A stretch of DNA of 64,000 bases. Origin: Kitasatospora aureofaciens. Its GTDB lineage: Bacteria > Actinomycetota > Actinomycetes > Streptomycetales > Streptomycetaceae. Of the stretch, positions 60,226 to 64,000 are shown piece by piece; position 1 is the stretch's first letter, and each line of letters begins with the position of its first letter. The translations under genes were made by a program, and so were the position numbers. The notes under the pieces are model-generated. The model was not told the origin of the DNA and searched no databases. It was given only the letters and a program-made list of their open reading frames with translations. Where the stretch lies: contig NZ_JAHTKP010000017.1 of the NCBI RefSeq assembly GCF_019192735.1, positions 1 through 64,000 of the forward strand. The letters are read 5' to 3'.

Positions 60226-62351
60226 TGCTCGGCTCCCTTGCGGTCCTGGGACTGGATGGCGGTGATCGCGACGGTGTTGACGATGTCCTGCACCAGCGCG
60301 CCGCGCGAGAGGTCGTTGACGGGCTTGCGCAGACCCTGGAGGACCGGGCCGACCGCCACCGCGCCGGCCGAGCGCTGGACCGCCTTGTAGGTGTTGTTGC
60401 CGGTGTTGAGGTCCGGGAAGATCAGCACGGTCGCCCGGCCGGCCACCGCCGAGCCCGGCAGCTTGGTGGCCGCGACGTGCTCGTCCACCGCCGCGTCGTA
60501 CTGGATCGGGCCCTCGACCAGGATGTCCGGGCGCAGCTCGCGCACCAGCTCGGTGGCCTTGCGGACCTTGTCGACGTCCGCGCCGGAGCCGGAGGTGCCG
60601 GTCGAGTACGAGAGCATCGCGACCCGCGGCTCCACGCCGAACTGGGCTGCGGTGGCGGCGGACTGGATCGCGATGTCGGCCAGCTGCTGGGCGTCCGGGT
60701 CCGGGTTGACCGCGCAGTCGCCGTAGACCAGCACCTTGTCGGCCAGGCACATGAAGAACACCGAGGAGACGATCGAGGCGCCCGGCGAGGTCTTGATCAC
60801 CTCGAAGGCGGGCCGGATGGTCGCGGCGGTGGAGTGCACTGCGCCGGAGACCATGCCGTCGGCGATGCCCTCCTGGACCATCAGGGTGCCGAAGTACGAG
60901 ACGTCGGTGACGACGTCCAGCGCCAGCTCGACGGTCATGCCCTTGTGGGCGCGCAACTGCGCGTACAGCTCGGCGAACTGGCGGCGCAGCGGGCTGGTGG
61001 TCGGGTCGACGATTCGCACCTGGGTGCGGTCGGCGCCCGGGGCCTCCTGCGGGAGGTCGATGCCGAGGCTCGCGGCCTTGCGGCGCACCGCGTCGGCCTC
61101 GCCGAGCAGGGTGAGGTCGCAGATGTTGCGGCGCAACAGGATCTCGGCCGCGCGCAGCACCCGCTCCTCGGCGCCCTCGGGCAGCACGACGTGCCGGCGC
61201 TCGGCCCGGGCCCGCTCCAGCAGCGCGTGCTCGAACATCATCGGGGTGACCCGTTCGGACCGGCCGACCTCGATCAGGGTCGTCAACTCGGCGGTGTCGA
61301 CGTTCAGTTCGAACAGGCCGAGGGCGACCTCGGCCTTCCGCGGGCTGGCCGAGGTGAGCTTGCCCTCCAGGTGGGTCAGGGTAGCGGCGGTCGGCCAGCT
61401 GCCCTCCGGGACGACCGCGACCGGGGTGCCGGGTGCGAGCCGGGCGGCCAGCGCCATCACGTTCGGGCCCGGGTGCTGACCGAGCGTCAGCAGAACGCCG
61501 GCGATCGGCGGGGCGCCGGCGGCGTGCGCGGCGAGCGCGCCGATCACCAGGTCGGCGCGGTCCCCGGGGGTGACGACGAGGGCGCCCTCGGTCAGCGCGT
61601 CCAGGAAGGTCGGCACCATGGCGCCGCCGAAGACGAAGCCGCGGACGTCCCGGGCGAGGCCGGCCGCGTCCCCGAGCAGCACCTCGGCGCCGGTCGCCTC
61701 GACCAGCTGCGCGACGGTCGGCGCGGCCAGCGCCGGCTCCTCCGGGATGACGTAGGCGGGGATCGGCAGCTTCTCGGTGAGCTTGCGCTGGATCTGCTGC
61801 TTGGCGCCGGGGGCGACCCGGTTGGCGATCATCGCCAGGGTCTCGCAGCCGAGGTCGGTGTACGCCCGGTGGGCGTTGCGGACCTCGGCGATCACGGCCT
61901 CCGGGTCCTCGGCGTGCCCGCCGACCACCGGCAGCACGGCGGCGCCGAACTCGTTCGCCAGACGGGCGTTGAAGGCCAGCTCGTCCGGGATGTTGGTGTC
62001 CGCGAAGTCGGTGCCGAGCACCAGCACCACCTGGCAGCGCCGCTCCAGCGCCCGGAACCGGTCCACCAGGGCGGACACCAGCTCGTCCTGCCCCTGCGCG
62101 GCCTGCAGGGCGGCGGCCTCCTCGTACGTGAGCCCGTACAGCTCGGAGGCCGGCAGGTCGATCCGGTACCGCCCGCGCAGCAGCTCCACCACGTGGTCCG
62201 ACCCCGGTCCCCCGGGCGCGTGCGAGTGCACCAGTGGACGGAACACCCCGACCCGGTCCACCTGGCGGGTGAGCAGTTCCATGACCCCGAGCTCGACCGC
62301 CTGCCGGCCGTCCCCCCGGTCGATCCCGGTCACGTACACGCTGCGCGCCAC
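60222..62351 (-). CDS. pta: Phosphate acetyltransferase (long form)
   Basis: 709 aa. It interconverts acetyl-CoA and acetyl phosphate. An N-terminal P-loop-derived domain (VYVTGIDRGDGRQAVELGVM) and DRTGG domain (VFGGAMVPTFLDAL) precede the catalytic PTA domain with MVSGAVHSTAATIRPAFEVI and LIFPDLNTGNNTYKAVQR. In the first domain the usual GLTSVG-type loop is GDGRQAVELG. GGAG precedes GTG 62351 at 8 nt. The gene overlaps ackA. Confidence 0.96.
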   Translation of the reverse strand: MARSVYVTGIDRGDGRQAVELGVMELLTRQVDRVGVFRPLVHSHAPGGPGSDHVVELLRGRYRIDLPASELYGLTYEEAAALQAAQGQDELVSALVDRFRALERRCQVVLVLGTDFADTNIPDELAFNARLANEFGAAVLPVVGGHAEDPEAVIAEVRNAHRAYTDLGCETLAMIANRVAPGAKQQIQRKLTEKLPIPAYVIPEEPALAAPTVAQLVEATGAEVLLGDAAGLARDVRGFVFGGAMVPTFLDALTEGALVVTPGDRADLVIGALAAHAAGAPPIAGVLLTLGQHPGPNVMALAARLAPGTPVAVVPEGSWPTAATLTHLEGKLTSASPRKAEVALGLFELNVDTAELTTLIEVGRSERVTPMMFEHALLERARAERRHVVLPEGAEERVLRAAEILLRRNICDLTLLGEADAVRRKAASLGIDLPQEAPGADRTQVRIVDPTTSPLRRQFAELYAQLRAHKGMTVELALDVVTDVSYFGTLMVQEGIADGMVSGAVHSTAATIRPAFEVIKTSPGASIVSSVFFMCLADKVLVYGDCAVNPDPDAQQLADIAIQSAATAAQFGVEPRVAMLSYSTGTSGSGADVDKVRKATELVRELRPDILVEGPIQYDAAVDEHVAATKLPGSAVAGRATVLIFPDLNTGNNTYKAVQRSAGAVAVGPVLQGLRKPVNDLSRGALVQDIVNTVAITAIQSQDRKGAEQ

Positions 62352-62399
62352 GTGGGTGTCTCCGTCCCGTCGTCTCGGAAAGTGGTCATATCGACCATA

Positions 62400-62493
62400 C
62401 ATTCGGGCGGAGCTCACCGAGTTCATCACCTACGACCACGAACTGGCCAAGGCGGCCGAGGAACTCGGCTTCCCCGTGGCGGCACCGCTGTAA
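62400..62493 (+). pseudogene. C-terminal remnant of a PIN-domain (VapC-like) toxin gene
   Basis: The plus strand between pta and glgB encodes AELTEFITYDHELAKAAEEL followed by GFPVAAPL and a stop at 62491-62493. This fits the end of PIN-domain ribonucleases, where a TYD element with the last acidic residue, an Ala-rich helix and a final glycine-valine strand recur. The upstream part of the domain and any start codon are missing, and no antitoxin gene is next to it. It is read as a decayed toxin gene end, with moderate confidence because only about 28 residues remain. Confidence 0.55.
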
Positions 62494-62511
62494 TCGGCCG
62501 GGCCGGCCGGC

Positions 62512-62540
62512 GCGGCGGCCTCCACCTCGGAGGCCGCCGC
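62512..62540 (-). terminator. 12-bp hairpin terminator downstream of glgB
   Basis: GCGGCGGCCTCC (62512-62523) pairs perfectly with GGAGGCCGCCGC (62529-62540) around a 5-nt loop, 36 nt beyond the glgB stop on the minus strand. Confidence 0.75.
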
Positions 62541-62575
62541 TGAGCCGCCGTTCGGTTCCCGTGCGGAGGGGCGGG

Positions 62576-64000
62576 TCAGGCCGGGCGGAGCCAGATGGTG
62601 GCGAGTGGGGGGAGGATCAGGTCGGCGGAGCGGGGCTGGCCGTTCCACTCGGCCGGGTCGGCCTTGATGGGGTGGGAGTTGCCGATGCCGCTGCCGCCGT
62701 AGGTCTCGGCGTCGGTGTTGAGCACTTCCTCCCAGAGCTGGTCGCGGCCTTCGAGGGCGGGCAGGCCGATGCGGTGGCCGTGCCGGACGACGGGGGAGAA
62801 GTTGCAGACGGCGACGAGCGGGCTGCCGTCGGCGGCGTAGCGGACGTAGGAGAGCAGGTTGTCCTCGGCGGCGCCGCCGTCGAGCCAGCGGAAGCCGTCG
62901 GGGGTGGTGTCGAGCTCCCAGAGGGCGGGGGTGTCGCGGTAGTGGCGGTTGAGGTCGCGGACGAGCCGGCGGACGCCGAGGTGCTCCCGGTGGGCGGGCC
63001 ACTGCTCGTCGAGCACCCACCACTGCGGGCCCTGCTCGTGGTGCCATTCCGCGCCCTGGGCGAACTCCTGTCCCATGAACAGGAGTTGCTTGCCGGGGTG
63101 GGACCACATGAAGCCGAGGTAGGCGCGGTGGTTGGCGCGCTGCTGCCACCAGTCGCCGGGCATCTTGGAGACGAGCGCCTGCTTGCCGTGGACGACCTCG
63201 TCGTGCGAGATCGGCAGGATGTAGTTCTCGGAGTAGGCGTACACCATCGAGAAGGTGATCTCGTTGTGGTGGTACTTGCGGTGCACCGGCTCCTTGGACA
63301 TGTAGACCAGCGAGTCGTGCATCCAGCCCATGTTCCACTTGAGCCCGAAGCCGAGGCCGCCGCTGTCGGTGGGGCGGGTGACGCCGTCCCAGGCGGTGGA
63401 CTCCTCGGCGACGGTGACGACGCCGGGGCAGCGGCGGTAGACGGTGGCGTTCATCTCCTGCAGGAACGCGGCGGCGTCGAGGTTCTCCCGGCCGCCGTAC
63501 TGGTTGGGCGTCCAGGCGCCGCCCTCGCGGGAGTAGTCGAGGTAGAGCATGGAGGCGACGGCGTCCACCCGCAGCCCGTCGATGTGGAACTCCTCGCACC
63601 AGTAGACCGCGTTGGCGACCAGGAAGTTCCGGACCTCCGTGCGCCCGTAGTCGAACTCCAGCGTGCCCCAGTCGGGGTGCTCGGCGCGCAGCGGGTCGGC
63701 GGGCTCGTAGAGCGGCTCGCCGTCGAAGCGGGCGAGGGCGAAGTCGTCCTTGGGGAAGTGGGCGGGCACCCAGTCGACGATCACGCCGATGCCGTGCCGG
63801 TGCAGGGTGTCCACCAGGTACCGGAAGTCGTCAGGGCTGCCGAGCCGCGCGGTGGGGGCGTAGTAGCCGGACACCTGGTAGCCCCAGGAGCCGCCGAAGG
63901 GGTGCTCCATGACCGGCATGAACTCCACGTGGGTGAAGTTCAACTCCTTGAGGTATCCGGGCAGTTCCTCGGCGATCGCGCGGTAGGTGGTGAGGTCGGG
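62576..64000 (-). CDS. glgB: 1,4-alpha-glucan branching enzyme (start beyond window)
   Basis: The last 475 codons of a GH13 branching enzyme; the frame is open to 64000, so the N-terminal CBM48 part is outside. Catalytic barrel motifs are complete: FTHVEFMPVMEHPF, the nucleophile Asp in DGLRVDAVASMLYLDY, the acid/base Glu in VTVAEESTAWDG and the transition-state Asp in LPISHDEVVHGK. The short arc GRTEVRNFLVANAVYW is typical of GlgB. It forms alpha-1,6 branches in glycogen. Streptomycetes may carry more than one copy in developmental glycogen clusters. Confidence 0.96.
   Translation of the reverse strand, partial: PDLTTYRAIAEELPGYLKELNFTHVEFMPVMEHPFGGSWGYQVSGYYAPTARLGSPDDFRYLVDTLHRHGIGVIVDWVPAHFPKDDFALARFDGEPLYEPADPLRAEHPDWGTLEFDYGRTEVRNFLVANAVYWCEEFHIDGLRVDAVASMLYLDYSREGGAWTPNQYGGRENLDAAAFLQEMNATVYRRCPGVVTVAEESTAWDGVTRPTDSGGLGFGLKWNMGWMHDSLVYMSKEPVHRKYHHNEITFSMVYAYSENYILPISHDEVVHGKQALVSKMPGDWWQQRANHRAYLGFMWSHPGKQLLFMGQEFAQGAEWHHEQGPQWWVLDEQWPAHREHLGVRRLVRDLNRHYRDTPALWELDTTPDGFRWLDGGAAEDNLLSYVRYAADGSPLVAVCNFSPVVRHGHRIGLPALEGRDQLWEEVLNTDAETYGGSGIGNSHPIKADPAEWNGQPRSADLILPPLATIWLRPA

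Overview
The window is a high-GC chromosomal segment with the gene content and order of a Streptomyces or Kitasatospora (Streptomycetaceae) core region. As far as I recall the Streptomyces coelicolor map, it corresponds to the stretch from rho to glgB (about SCO5357 to SCO5440). The supporting evidence is the order rho, LCP protein, rpmE, prfA, prmC, then atpIBEFHAGDC, nucS, filP-scy, methylmalonyl-CoA epimerase, thiolase, meaB, icmA, pyk-ackA-pta, glgB. I see no tRNA, rRNA, CRISPR array, insertion sequence or prophage. rho (left) and glgB (right) are cut by the window edges.

Layout. 1-7.0 kb holds termination and translation genes: rho, an LCP cell-wall ligase-like protein, rpmE, prfA, the RF methylase prmC, a threonylcarbamoyl-AMP synthase and a low-molecular-weight phosphatase. 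7.1-10 kb has a divergent SHMT-like protein and a WecA-type lipid carrier glycosyl-1-phosphate transferase. 10.3-18.3 kb is the F1Fo ATP synthase cluster, with a strong hairpin between atpD and atpC. 18.4-24 kb carries a DUF2550 protein, a PduO-type cobalamin adenosyltransferase, a membrane protein, a NarL-type two-component pair, a 3-hydroxybutyryl-CoA dehydrogenase and a STAS protein. 24-32.9 kb has a membrane-anchored P-loop/TPR-like protein, nucS (non-canonical mismatch repair), small conserved proteins, a luciferase-like oxidoreductase, an ABC-2 exporter and an alpha/beta hydrolase. 33-38.7 kb encodes the polar cytoskeletal coiled-coil proteins FilP and Scy. 39-42 kb has acyl-CoA genes (epimerase, thiolase, MeaB). 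42.2-46.5 kb has a MarR regulator, three consecutive AIM24-family genes and membrane proteins. 46.6-49.8 kb has a secreted thermolysin-like protease, a second MarR and a second DUF3817 protein. 50-53.9 kb has icmA, a TetR regulator and a thioredoxin-TPR protein. 54.5-57.4 kb is a three-gene exported/membrane cassette of unknown function. 57.4-64 kb has pyruvate kinase, acetate kinase, phosphotransacetylase, a truncated PIN-domain remnant and glgB.

Working together: cobalamin adenosyltransferase, MeaB and IcmA are the cofactor-loading enzyme, the chaperone and the catalytic large subunit of B12-dependent acyl-CoA mutase chemistry. Epimerase, thiolase and 3-hydroxybutyryl-CoA dehydrogenase supply or drain the same acyl-CoA pools, and Pyk-AckA-Pta link pyruvate, acetyl-CoA and acetate. 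RF1 and its methylase sit side by side, as do FilP and Scy.

The most notable observations are: an SHMT homologue that has lost the PLP-nitrogen aspartate and other catalytic residues; a 165-bp exact-period duplication and a 33-bp hendecad array inside scy; two palindromic operators 21 bp apart around the icmA promoter; eight genes whose start codon lies 6-8 nt after a TANNNT -10 box, suggesting leaderless mRNAs; 42-bp palindromic repeats that encode the end of prmC; the AIM24 trio; and the uncharacterised exported cassette at 54.6-57.4 kb. Domain names and homologue comparisons are from memory of the families; no search was run.
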